Position numbers and translations under genes: made by a program. Below are positions 25,001 through 38,400 of a stretch of DNA of 64,000 nt, piece by piece; within the stretch, counting starts at the first letter, position 1, and every line of letters starts with the position of its first letter. The notes beneath the pieces were generated by a model. The model ran no database searches. It worked only from the letters and a program-made list of their open reading frames with translations, and had not been told where the DNA came from. The stretch covers positions 1 to 64,000 of the forward strand of contig JADLZK010000374.1 in the NCBI GenBank assembly GCA_015847255.1. Direction: 5' to 3'. Origin of the DNA: Hyparrhenia diplandra (Eukaryota > Streptophyta > Magnoliopsida > Poales > Poaceae).

Positions 25001-28000
25001 AAGAGACAAAAGATGCCATTTTGGCCTCTGTTCGGGCAGATTTAAATGGCGATTGGCAGATTTTTGACCAAGATAGATCGTCGCCACGAAAAGTGACTGT
25101 TGGAAGCCGAATAGGATGTAATTTAACGTATCGAAAAGTAAAATTCTTACAGGTATCACATGGGCAGCTGAAGAGACAAAAGATGCCATTTTGGCCTCCG
25201 TTCGTGGCGATTTCTGTCAACATTTCTGGCGATTGGTAGATTTTTGACCAAGATAGATCTGTCGCCATGAAAAGTGACCTGTTGGAAGCCCAACAGGATG
25301 TAATTCAATGTATCAAAATGTAAAATTCTTACAGGTATCACGTGGGCAGCTGAAGAGACAAAAGATGCCATTTTGGCCTCCGTTCGTGCAGATTTCTGTC
25401 AACATTTCTGGCGATTGGCAGATTTTTGACCAAGATAGATCCAGTCGCCATGAAAAGTGACCTGTTGGAAGCCCAACAGGATGTAATTCAACGTATCAAA
25501 AAGTAAAATTCTTACAGGTATCACGTGGGCAGCTGAAGAGACAAAAGATGCCATTTTGGCCTCCGTTCGAGCAGATTTCTATCAACATTTTCGGAGATTG
25601 GTGGATTTTTGACCAAGATAGATCCAGTCGCCATGAAGTGTGACCTGTTGGAAGCCCAACATGACCTAATTTAGAGGATCAAAAAGTATAATTCTTACAT
25701 TTATCACGTGGGGCAGCTAAAGAGCCCAAAGATGCCATTTTGGCCTCCATTCAGGAAATTTCTGTCAACGATTCCTAGCGGTGACATTTTTTTGACCAAG
25801 ATAACTCCAATCGTAGTGATTCTGGACTCCTGTTGGAAGCTATTTTAGTAGGATGCTAATTTTGAAATCCAAAAAGTAAAATTCTGGTCAGGTATCGCGA
25901 AGGCTCGCAAAATTGACGGTTTTCAAAAGATGCCATTTTGGCCTCCGTTCGGGCAGATTTCTGTCAATTCATTTATGGAGATTGAAGAGACAAAGATGCC
26001 ATTTTGATTTTGACCAAGATAGATCCAGTCGCCACGAAAAGTGACCTGTTGGAAGCCCAACAGGATGTAATTTAACGTTATCGAAAAGTAAAATTCTTAC
26101 AGGTATCACGTGGGCAGCTGAAGAGACAAAAGATGCCATTTTGGCCTCCGTTCGTGCAGATTTCTGTCAACATTCTGGCGATTGGTAGATTTTTGACCAA
26201 GATAGATCCAGTCGCCATGAAAAGTGACCTGTTGGAAGCCCAACAGGATGTAATTCAACGTATCAAAAAGTAAAATTCTTACAGGTATCACGTGGGCAGC
26301 TGAAGAGACAAAAGATGCCATTTTGGCCTCCGTTCGTGCAGATTTCTGTCAACATTTCTGGCGATTGGTAGATTTTTGACCAAGATAGATCCAGTCGCCA
26401 TGAAAAGTGACCTGTTGGAAGCCCAACAGGATGTAATTCAACGCATCAAAATGTAAAATTCTTACAGGTATCACGTGGGCAGCTGAAGAGACAAAAGATG
26501 CCATTTTGGCCTCCCTTCGAGCAGATTTCTATCAACATTTCTGGAGATTGGCGGATTTTTGACCAAGATAGATCCAGTCGCCATGAAAAGTGACCTGTTG
26601 GAAGCCCAACATGACCTAATTTAGAGGATCGAAAAGTATAATTCTTACAGTTATCACGTGGGGCAGCTAAGGAGCCCAAAGATGCCATTTTGGCCTCCAT
26701 TCAGGAAATTTCTGTCAACGATTCCTAGCGGTGACATTTTTTGACCAAGATAAGATCAATCGTAGTGATTCTGGACTCCGTGCGAAGCTAAGTAGAGGAT
26801 CTATTTTTAAATTCTTCCATGTATCACGATAGGCATCGCTGAAGGACAAAATTGCCGGTTTTCAAAAAAAAGGTCATTCTGGCCTCCGTTCGGGCAAATT
26901 TCTGTCAACATTTATGGAGATTGGCAGATTTTTGACCAAGATAGATCAGTCGCCATGAAAAGTGACCTGTTGGAAGCCCAATAGGATGTATTTTAACGTT
27001 ATCAAAAAGTAAAATTCTTACAGGTATCACGTGGGCGCAAAAGCTGAAGAGACAAAAGATGCCATTTTGGCCTCCGTTCGTGCAGATTTCTGTCAACATT
27101 TCTGGCGATTGGCAGATTTTGACCAAGATAGATCCAGTCGCCATGAAAAGTGACCTGTTGGAAGCCCAACAGGATGTAATTTAACGTATCAAAAAGTAAA
27201 ATTCTTACAGGTATCACGTGGGCAGCTGAAGAGACAAAAGATGCCATTTTGGCCTCCGTTCGTGCAGATTTCTGTCAACATTTCTGGAGATTGCGGATTT
27301 TTGACCAAGATAGATCAGTCGCCATGAAAAGTGACTGTTGGAAGCCCAACAGGATGTAATTTAGAGGATCGAAAAGTATAATTCTTACAGGTATCACGTG
27401 GGGCAGCTGAAGAGACAAAGATGCCATTTTGGCCTCCATTTATGGAAATTTCTGTCACGATTTCTAGCGATTGACATTTTTTGACCAAGATAATCAATCG
27501 TAGTGATTGACCTGTTGGACTCCGTGCGAGGATGTAATTCTATTTTTGAAATCCATAAGTCCATGTACAGGTAGGCATCGCGAAGGGCAAAATTGTTTCA
27601 AAAGATGCCATTTTGGCCTCCGTTGGGCAGAAAAATTTCTGCCATTTTGACCAAGATAGGTCGCCATGAAAAGTGACCTGTTGGAAGCCCAACAGGATGT
27701 CCGTTATCGAAAAGTAAATTTCTGTCAGGTACATTTCTGGCGATTGGCAAAAGATGCCATTTTGACCAAGATAGATTCTGTCGATTGAAAAGTGACCTGT
27801 TGGAAGCCCAACAGGATGTAATTTAGGATGTAATTTAACGTATCAAAAAGTAAAATTCTTACAGGTATCACAAAATTGCTGAAGAGACAAAAGATGCCAT
27901 TTTGGCCTCCGTTCGGGCAGATTTCTGTCAACATTTCTGGCGATTGGTAGATTTTTGACCAAGATAGATCCAGTCGCCATGAAAAGTGACCTGTTGGAAG

Positions 28001-29184
28001 CCCAACAGGATGTAATTTAACGTATCAAAAAGTAAAATTCTTACAGGTATCACGTGGGCAGCTGAAGAGACAAAAGATGCCATTTTGGCCTCCGTTCGTG
28101 CAGATTTCTGTCAACATTTCTGGCGATTGGTAGATTTTTGACCAAGATAGATCCAGTCGCCATGAAAAGTGACCTGTTGGAAGCCCAACAGGATGTAATT
28201 CAACGCATCAAAAAGTAAAATTCTTACAGGTATCACGTGGGCAGCTGAAGAGACAAAAGATGCCATTTTGGCCTCCGTTCGAGCAGATTTCTGTCAACAT
28301 TTCTGGAGATTGGCGGATTTTTGACCAAGATAGATCTAGTCGCCATGAAAAGTGACCTGTTGGAAGCCCAACATGACCTAATTTAGAGGATCGAAAAGTA
28401 TAATTCTTACAGTTATCACGTGGGGCAGCTAAAGAGCCAAAAGATGCCATTTTGGCCTCCATTCATGGAAATTTCTGTCACGATTCTAGCGGTGACATTT
28501 TTTGAGTTCCGTAACTCCAATCGTAGTGATTCTGGACTCCGTGGAAGCTAAGTAGAATGCTATTTTTGAAATCCAAAAGTCCAATTCTGATAGGCATCGC
28601 GAAGGCTCGCAAAATTGACGGTTTTCAAAAGAGGTCATTCTGGCCTCCGTTCGGGCAGATTTCTGTCAACATTTATGGAGATTGGCAGATTTTTGACCAA
28701 GATAGATCCAGTCGCCATGAAAAGTGACCTGTTGGAAGCCCAACAGGATGTAATTTAACGTTATCAAAAAGTAAAATTCTTACAGGTATCACGTGGGCAG
28801 CTGAAGAGACAAAAGATGCCATTTTGGCCTCCGTTCGTGCAGATTTCTGTCAACATTTCTGGCGATTGGCATATTTTTGACCAAGATAGATCCAGTCGTA
28901 GTGAAAAGTGACCTGTTGGAAGCCTGGTAGGATGTAATTTAACGTATCAAAAAGTAAAATTCTTACAGGTATCACATGGGCAGCTGAAGAGACAAAAGAT
29001 GCCATTTTGGCCTCCGTTCGAGCAGATTTCTGTCAACATTTCTGGAGATTGGCGGATTTTTGACCAAGATAGATCCAGTCGCCATGAAAAGTGACCTGTT
29101 GGAAGCCCAACATGACCTAATTTAGAGGATCGAAAAGTATAATTCTTACATTTATCACGTGGGGCAGCTAAGGAGCCCAAAGAT
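19081..29184. repeat. Intermediate zone of the array
   Basis: Monomers approach the core consensus but spacing is irregular. S3 anchors lie near 19621, 20354, 22063, 23618, 24712, 25777, 26727, 27464 and 28488. The intervals correspond to 4-, 5-, 6- and 9-monomer spacings, with some non-integer values. Strongly scrambled patches occur at about 20380-20680, 22080-22330, 25830-26010 and 27480-27830. Confidence 0.8.
20380..20680. repeat. Scrambled satellite patch
   Basis: After an S3-like segment the monomer words are shortened and reordered (TTTTTGACC close to GATTTCTGTCAAC, and a partial GACGCCATTTTGG). Regular monomers resume near 20690. Confidence 0.7.
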
Positions 29185-32100
29185 GCCATTTTGGCCTCCA
29201 TTCAGGGAAATTTCTGTCACGATTCCTAGCGGTGACATTTTTTGAGTTCCGTAACTCCAATCGTAGTGATTCTGGACTCCGTGCGAAGCTAGTAGAAAGC
29301 TATTTTTGAAATCCATAAGTCCATGTCTGATAGGCATCGCGAAGGCTCGCAAAATTGACGGTTTTCAAAAGAGGTCATTCTGGCCTCCGTTCGGGCAGAT
29401 TTCTGTCAACATTTATGGAGATTGGCAGATTTTGACCAAGATAGATCCAGTCGCCATGAAAAGTGACCTGTTGGAAGCCCAACAGGATGTAATTTAACGT
29501 TATTGAAAAGTAAAATTCTTACAGGTATCACGTGGGCAGCTGAAGAGACAAAAGATGCCATTTTGGCCTCTGTTCGGGCAGATTTCTGGCGATTGGCAGA
29601 TTTTTGACCAAGATAGATCCAGTCGCCACGAAAAGTGACCTGTTGGAAGCCCAACAGGATGTAATTTAACGTATCGAAAAGTAAAATTCTTACAGGTATC
29701 ACATGGGCAGCTGAAGAGACAAAAGATGCCATTTTGGCCTCCGTTCGTGCAGATTTCTGTCAACATATCTGGCGATTGGTAGATTTTTGACCAAGATAGA
29801 TCCTGTCGCCATGAAAAGTGACCTGTTGGAAGCCCAACAGGATGTAATTCAATGTATCAAAATGTAAAATTCTTACAGGTATCACGTGGGCAGCTGAAGA
29901 GACAAAAGATGCCATTTTGGCCTCCGTTCGTGCAGATTTCTGTCAACATTTCTGGCGATTGGCAGATTTTTGACCAAGATAGATCCAGTCGCCACGAAAA
30001 GTGACCTGTTGGAAGCCCAACAGGATGTAATTCAACGCATCAAAAAGTAAAATTCTTACAGGTATCACGTGGGCAGCTGAAGAGACAAAAGATGCCATTT
30101 TGGCCTCCCTTCGAGCAGATTTCTATCAACATTTCTGGAGATTGGCGGATTTTTGACCAAGATAGATCCAGTCGCCATGAAAATTGACCTGTTGGAAGCC
30201 CAACATGACCTAATTTAGAGGATCGAAAAGTATAATTCTTACATTTATCACGTGGGGCAGCTAAGGAGCCCAAAGATGCCATTTTGGCCTCCATTCAGGG
30301 AAATTTCTGTCACGATTCCTAGCGGTGACATTTTTTGAGTTCCGTAACTCCAATCGTAGTGATTCTGGACTCCGTGCGAAGCTAGTAGAAAGCTATTTTT
30401 GAAATCCATAAGTCCATGTCTGATAGGCATCGCGAAGGCTCGCAAAATTGACGGTTTTCAAAAGAGGTCATTCTGGCCTCCGTTCGGGCAGATTTCTGTC
30501 AACATTTATGGAGATTGGCAGATTTTTGACCAAGATAGATCCAGTCGCCATGAAAAGTGACCTGTTGGAAGCCCAACAGGATGTAATTTAACGTTATTGA
30601 AAAGTAAAATTCTTACAGGTATCACGTGGGCAGCTGAAGAGACAAAAGATGCCATTTTGGCCTCTGTTCGGGCAGATTTCTGGCGATTGGCAGATTTTTG
30701 ACCAAGATAGATCCAGTCGCCACGAAAAGTGACCTGTTGGAAGCCCTAACAGGATGTAATTTAACGTATCGAAAAGTAAAATTCTTACAGGTATCACATG
30801 GGCAGCTGAAGAGACAAAAGATGCCATTTTGGCCTCCGTTCGTGCAGATTTCTGTCAACATATCTGGCGATTGGTAGATTTTTGACCAAGATAGATCCTG
30901 TCGCCATGAAAAGTGACCTGTTGGAAGCCCAACAGGATGTAATTCAATGTATCAAAATGTAAAATTCTTACAGGTATCACGTGGGCAGCTGAAGAGACAA
31001 AAGATGCCATTTTGGCCTCCGTTCGTGCAGATTTCTGTCAACATTTCTGGCGATTGGCATATTTTTGACCAAGATAGATCCAGTCGCCACGAAAAGTGAC
31101 CTGTTGGAAGCCCAACAGGATGTAATTCAACGCATCAAAAGTAAAATTCTTACAGGTATCACGCGGGCAGCTGAAGAGACAAAAGATGCCATTTTGGCCT
31201 CCGTTCGAGCAGATTTCTATCAACATTTCTGGAGATTGGCGGATTTTTGACCAAGATAGATCCAGTCGCCATGAAAATTGACCTGTTGGAAGCCCAACAT
31301 GACCTAATTTAGAGGATCGAAAAGTATAATTCTTACATTTATCACGTGGGGCAGCTAAGGAGCCCAAAGATGCCATTTTGGCCTCCATTCATGGAAATTT
31401 CTGTCACGATTCCTAGCGGTGACATTTTTTGAGTTCCGTAACTCCAATCGTAGTGATTCTGGACTCCGTGCGAAGCTAGTAGAAAGCTATTTTTTGAAAT
31501 CCATAAGTCCATGTCTGATAGGCATCGCGAAGGCTCGCAAAATTGACGGTTTTCAAAAGAGGTCATTCTGGCCTCCGTTCGGGCAGATTTCTGTCAACAT
31601 TTATGGAGATTGGCAGATTTTGACCAAGATAGATCCAGTCGCCATGAAAAGTGACCTGTTGGAAGCCCAACAGGATGTAATTTAACGTTATTGAAAAGTA
31701 AAATTCTTACAGGTATCACGTGGGCAGCTGAAGAGACAAAAGATGCCATTTTGGCCTCTGTTCGGGCAGATTTCTGGCGATTGGCAGAGATTTTTGACCA
31801 AGATAGATCCAGTCGCCACGAAAAGTGACCTGTTGGAAGCCTAACAGGATGTAATTTAACGTATCGAAAAGTAAAATTCTTACAGGTATCACATGGGCAG
31901 CTGAAGAGACAAAAGATGCCATTTTGGCCTCCGTTCGTGCAGATTTCTGTCAACATATCTGGCGATTGGTAGATTTTTGACCAAGATAGATCCTGTCGCC
32001 ATGAAAAGTGACCTGTTGGAAGCCCAACAGGATGTAATTCAATGTATCAAAATGTAAAATTCTTACAGGTATCACGTGGGCAGCTGAAGAGACAAAAGAT

Positions 32101-32467
32101 GCCATTTTGGCCTCCGTTCGTGCAGATTTCTGTCAACATTTCTGGCGATTGGCATATTTTTGACCAAGATAGATCCAGTCGCCACGAAAAGTGACCTGTT
32201 GGAAGCCCAACAGGATGTAATTCAACGCATCAAAAAGTAAAATTCTTACAGGTATCACGCGGGCAGCTGAAGAGACAAAAGATGCCATTTTGGCCTCCGT
32301 TCGAGCAGATTTCTATCAACATTTCTGGAGATTGGCGGATTTTTGACCAAGATAGATCCAGTCGCCATGAAAATTGACCTGTTGGAAGCCCAACATGACC
32401 TAATTTAGAGGATCGAAAAGTATAATTCTTACATTTATCACGTGGGGCAGCTAAGGAGCCCAAAGAT
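29185..32467. repeat. Run of three 6-mer higher-order repeats
   Basis: S3 anchors at 29228, 30321, 31415 and 32511 are spaced 1,093, 1,094 and 1,096 bases. Each unit has the order S3-S4-S5-S6-S1-S2 with the same diagnostic variants. Neighbouring copies look nearly identical by eye. Confidence 0.9.
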
Positions 32468-35400
32468 GCCATTTTGGCCTCCATTCATGGAAATTTCTGT
32501 CACGATTCCTAGCGGTGACATTTTTTGAGTTCCGTAACTCCAATCGTAGTGATTCTGGACTCCGTGCGAAGCTAGTAGAAAGCTATTTTTGAAATCCATA
32601 AGTCCATGTCTGATAGGCATCGCGAAGGCTCGCAAAATTGACGGTTTTCAAAAGAGGTCATTCTGGCCTCCGTTCGGGCAGATTTCTGTCAACATTTATG
32701 GAGATTGGCAGATTTTTGACCAAGATAGATCCAGTCGCCATGAAAAGTGACCTGTTGGAAGCCCAACAGGATGTAATTCAACGTATCAAAAAGTAAAATT
32801 CTTACAGGTATCACGTGGGCAGCTGAAGAGACAAAAGATGCCATTTTGGCCTCCGTTCGAGCAGATTTCTGTCAACATTTCTGGAGATTGGCGGATTTTT
32901 GACCAAGATAGATCCAGTCGCCATGAAAAGTGACCTGTTGGAAGCCCAACATGACCTAATTTAGAGGATCGAAAAGTATAATTCTTACATTTATCACGTG
33001 GGGCAGCTAAAGAGCCAAAAGATGCCATTTTGGCCTCCATTCATGGAAATTTCTGTCACGATTCCTAGCGGTGACATTTTTTGAGTTCCGTAACTCCAAT
33101 CGTAGTGATTCTGGACTCCGTGCGAAGCTAGTAGAAAGCTATTTTTGAAATCCATAAGTCCATGTCTGATAGGCATCGCGAAGGCTCGCAAAATTGACGG
33201 TTTTCAAAAGAGGTCATTTTGGCCTCCGTTCGGGCAGATTTCTGTCAACATTTATGGAGATTGGCAGATTTTTGACCAAGATAGATCCAGTCGCCATGAA
33301 AAGTGACCTGTTGGAAGCCCAACAGGATGTAATTTAACGTTATCGAAAAGTAAAATTCTTACAGGTATCACGTGGGCAGCTGAAGAGACAAAAGATGCCA
33401 TTTTGGCCTCGGTTCGGGCAGATTTCTGGCGATTGGCAGATTTTTGACCAAGATAGATCCAGTCGCCACGAAAAGTGACCTGTTGGAAGCCCAACAGGAT
33501 GTAATTTAACGTATCGAAAAGTAAAATTCTTACAGGTATCACATGGGCAGCTGAAGAGACAAAAGATGCCATTTTGGCCTCCCGTTCGTGCAGATTTCTG
33601 TCAACATATCTGGCGATTGGTAGATTTTTGACCAAGATAGATCCTGTCGCCATGAAAAGTGACCTGTTGGAAGCCCAACAGGATGTAATTCAATGTATCA
33701 AAATGTAAAATTCTTACAGGTATCACGTGCAAAGCTGAAGAGACAAAAGATGCCATTTTGGCCTCCGTTCGTGCAGATTTCTGTCAACATTTCTGGCGAT
33801 TGGCAGATTTTTGACCAAGATAGATCCAGTCGCCATGAAAAGTGACCTGTTGGAAGCCCAACAGGATGTAATTCAACGCATCAAAAAGTAAAATTCTTAC
33901 AGGTATCACGTGGGCAGCTGAAGAGACAAAAGATGCCATTTTGGCCTCCCTTCGAGCAGATTTCTATCAACATTTCTGGAGATTGGCGGATTTTTGACCA
34001 AGATAGATCCAGTCGCCATGAAAATTGACCTGTTGGAAGCCCAACATGACCTAATTTAGAGGATCGAAAAGTATAATTCTTACATTTATCACGTGGGGCA
34101 GCTAAGGAGCCCAAAGATGCCATTTTGGCCTCCATTCAGGGAAATTTCTGTCACGATTCCTAGCGGTGACATTTTTGAGTTCCGATAACTCCAATCGTAG
34201 TGATTCTGGACTCCGTGCGAAGCTAGTAGAAAGCTATTTTTGAAATCCATAAGTCCATGTCTGATAGGCATCACGTGAAGGCTCGCAAAATTGACGGTTT
34301 TCAAAAGAGGTCATTTTGGCCTCCGTTCGGGCAGATTTCTGTCAACATTTATGGAGATTGGCAGATTTTTTGACCAAGATAGATCCAGTCGCCATGAAAA
34401 GTGACCTGTTGGAAGCCCAACAGGATGTAATTCAACGTTATGAAAAGTAAAATTCTTACAGGTATCACGTGGGCAGCTGAAGAGACAAAAGATGCCATTT
34501 TGGCCTCCGTTCGAGCAGATTTCTGTCAACATTTCTGGCGATTGGCGGATTTTTGACCAAGATAGATCCAGTCGCCATGAAAAGTGACCTGTTGGAAGCC
34601 CAACAGGATGTAATTTAGAGGATCGAAAAGTAAAATTCTTACATTTATCACGTGGGGCAGCTAAGAGACAAAAGATGCCATTTTGGCCTCCATTCATGGA
34701 AATTTCTGTCGATTCCTAGCGGTGACATTTTTTGAGTTCCGTAACTCCAAGATAGTGATTCTGGACTCCGTGCGAAAAGTAGAAACCTTTTTGAAATCCA
34801 TAAGTCCATAATTGATAGGCATCAAAGGCTCGCAAATTTGACGGTTTTCAAAAAGAGGTCAAGAGACAAAAGATGCCATTTTGGCCTCCGTTTCGTGCAG
34901 ATTTCTGTCAACATTTATGGAGATTGGCAGATTTTTTGACCAAGATAGATCCAGTCGCCATGAAAAGTGACCTGTTGGAAGCCCAACAGGATGTAATTTA
35001 ACGTTATCAAAAAGTAAAATTCTTACAGGTATCACGTGGGCAGCTGAAGAGACAAAAGATGCCATTTTGGCCTCCGTTCGGGCAGATTTCTATCAACATT
35101 TCTGGAGATTGGCAGATTTTTGACCAAGATAGATCCAGTCGCCATGAAAAGTGACCTGTTGGAAGCCCAACAGGATGTAATTTAACGTATCGAAAAGTAA
35201 AATTCTTACAGGTATCACATGGGCAGCTGAAGAGACAAAAGATGCCATTTTGGCCTCCGTTCGTGCAGATTTCTGTCAACATTCTGGCGATTGGTAGATT
35301 TTTGACCAAGATAGATCCTGTCGCCATGAAAAGTGACCTGTTGGAAGCCCAACAGGATGTAATTTTTGTATCAAAAAGTAAAATTCTTACAGGTATCACG

Positions 35401-38400
35401 TGGGCAGCTGAAGAGACAAAAGATGCCATTTTGGCCTCCGTTCGTGCAGATTTCTGTCAACATTTCTGGCGATTGGCAGATTTTTGACCAAGATAGATCC
35501 AGTCGCCATGAAAAGTGACCTGTTGGAAGCCCAACAGGATGTAATTTAACGTTATCAAAAAGTAAAATTCTTACAGGTATCACGTGGGCAGCTGAAGAGA
35601 CAAAAGATGCCATTTTGGCCTCCGTTCGAGCAGATTTCTATCAACATTTCTGGAGATTGGCGGATTTTTGACCAAGATAGATCCAGTCGCCATGAAAATT
35701 GACCTGTTGGAAGCCCAACATGACCTAATTTAGAGGATCGAAAAGTATAATTCTTACATTTATCACGTGGGGCAGCTAAGGAGCCCAAAGATGCCATTTT
35801 GGCCTCCATTCATGGAAATTTCTGTCACGATTCCTAGCGGTGACATTTTTTGAGTTCCATTAGATCCAATCGTAGTGATTCTGGACTCCGTGCGAAGCTA
35901 GTAGAAAGCTTTTTTTGAAATCCAAAAGTCCATGTTCAGGATGTAAGGCGTATCAAATGTAAAATTCGCAGGTATCAAATGGGACGGTTTTCAAAAGAGG
36001 TCATTCTAGCCTCCGTTCGGGCAGATTTCTGTCAGCATTTATGGAGATTGGCAGATTTTTGACCAAGATAGATCCAGTCGCCATGAAAAGTGACCTGTTG
36101 GAAGCCCAACAGGATGTAATTCAACGCATCAAAAAGTAAAATTCTTACAGGTATCACGCGGGCAGCTGAAGAGACAAAAGATGCCATTTTGGCCTCCGTT
36201 CGAGCAGATTTCTGTCAACATTTCTGGAGATTGGCGGATTTTTGACCAAGATAGATCCAGTCGCCATGAAAATTGACCTGTTGGAAGCCCAACATGACCT
36301 AATTTAGAGGATCGAAAAGTATAATTCTTACATTTATCACGTGGGGCAGCTAAGGAGCCCAAAGATGCCATTTTGGCCTCCATTCAGGGAAATTTCTGTC
36401 ACGATTCCTAGCGGTGACATTTTTGAGTTCCGTAACTCCAATCGTAGTGATTCTGGACTCCGTGCGAAGCTAGTAGAAAGCTATTTTTGAAATCCATAAG
36501 TCCATGTCTGATAGGCATCGCGAAGGCTCGCAAAATTGACGGTTTTCAAAAGAGGTCATTCTGGCCTCCGTTCGGGCAGATTTCTGTCAACATTTATGGA
36601 GATTGGCAGATTTTTGACCAAGATAGATCCAGTCGCCATGAAAAGTGACCTGTTGGAAGCCCAACAGGATGTAATTTAACGTTATCGAAAAGTAAAATTC
36701 TTACAGGTATCACGTGGGCAGCTGAAGAGACAAAAGATGCCATTTTGGCCTCTGTTCGGGCAGATTTCTGGCGATTGGCAGATTTTTGACCAAGATAGAT
36801 CCAGTCGCCACGAAAAGTGACCTGTTGGAAGCCTAACAGGATGTAATTTAACGTATCGAAAAGTAAAATTCTTACAGGTATCACATGGGCAGCTGAAGAG
36901 ACAAAAGATGCCATTTTGGCCTCCGTTCGTGCAGATTTCTGTCAACATATCTGGCGATTGGTAGATTTTTGACCAAGATAGATCCTGTCGCCATGAAAAG
37001 TGACCTGTTGGAAGCCCAACAGGATGTAATTCAATGTATCAAAATGTAAAATTCTTACAGGTATCACGTGGGCAGCTGAAGAGACAAAAGATGCCATTTT
37101 GGCCTCCGTTCGTGCAGATTTCTGTCAACATTTCTGGCGATTGGCATATTTTTGACCAAGATAGATCCAGTCGCCATGAAAAGTGACCTGTTGGAAGCCC
37201 AACAGGATGTAATTCAACGCATCAAAAAGTAAAATTCTTACAGGTATCACGTGGGCAGCTGAAGAGACAAAAGATGCCATTTTGGCCTCCCTTCGAGCAG
37301 ATTTCTATCAACATTTCTGGAGATTGGCGGATTTTTGACCAAGATAGATCCAGTCGCCATGAAAATTGACCTGTTGGAAGCCCAACATGACCTAATTTAG
37401 AGGATCGAAAAGTATAATTCTTACATTTATCACGTGGGGCAGCTAAGGAGCCCAAAGATGCCATTTTGGCCTCCATTCATGGAAATTTCTGTCACGATTC
37501 CTAGCGGTGACATTTTTTGAGTTCCGTAACTCCAATCGTAGTGATTCTGGACTCCGTGCGAAGCTAGTAGAAAGCTATTTTTGAAATCCATAAGTCCATG
37601 TCTGATAGGCATCGCGAAGGCTCGCAAAATTGACGGTTTTCAAAAGAGGTCATTCTGGCCTCCGTTCGGGCAGATTTGTCAACATTTATGGAGATTGGCA
37701 GATTTTTGACCAAGATAGATCCAGTCGCCATGAAAAGTGACCTGTTGGAAGCCCAACAGGATGTAATTTAACGTTATCGAAAAGTAAAATTCTTACAGGT
37801 ATCACGTGGGCAGCTGAAGAGACAAAAGATGCCATTTTGGCCTCCGTTCGAGCAGATTTCTATCAACATTTCTGGAGATTGGCGGATTTTTGACCAAGAT
37901 AGATCCAGTCGCCATGAAAAGTGACCTGTTGGAAGCCCAACATGACCTAATTTTAAGAGGATCGAAAAGTATAATTCTTACATTTATCACATGGGGCAGC
38001 TAAAGAGCCCAAAGATGCCATTTTGGCCTCCATTCATGGAAATTTTCTGTCACGATTCCTAGCGGTGACATTTTTTGAGTTCCGATAACTCCAATCGTAG
38101 TGATTCTGGACTCCGTGCGAAGCTAGTAGAAAGCTATTTTTGAAATCCATAAGTCCATGTCTGATAGGCATCGCGAAGGCTCGCAAAATTGACGGTTTTC
38201 AAAAAAGGTCATTCTGGCCTCCGTTCGGGCAGATTTCTGTCAACATTTATGGAGATTGGCAGATTTTTGACCAAGATAGATCCAGTCGCCATGAAAAGTG
38301 ACCTGTTGGAAGCCCAACAGGATGTAATTTAACGTTATCAAAAAGTAAAATTCTTTACAGGTATCACGTGGGCAGCTGAAGAGACAAAAGATGCCATTTT

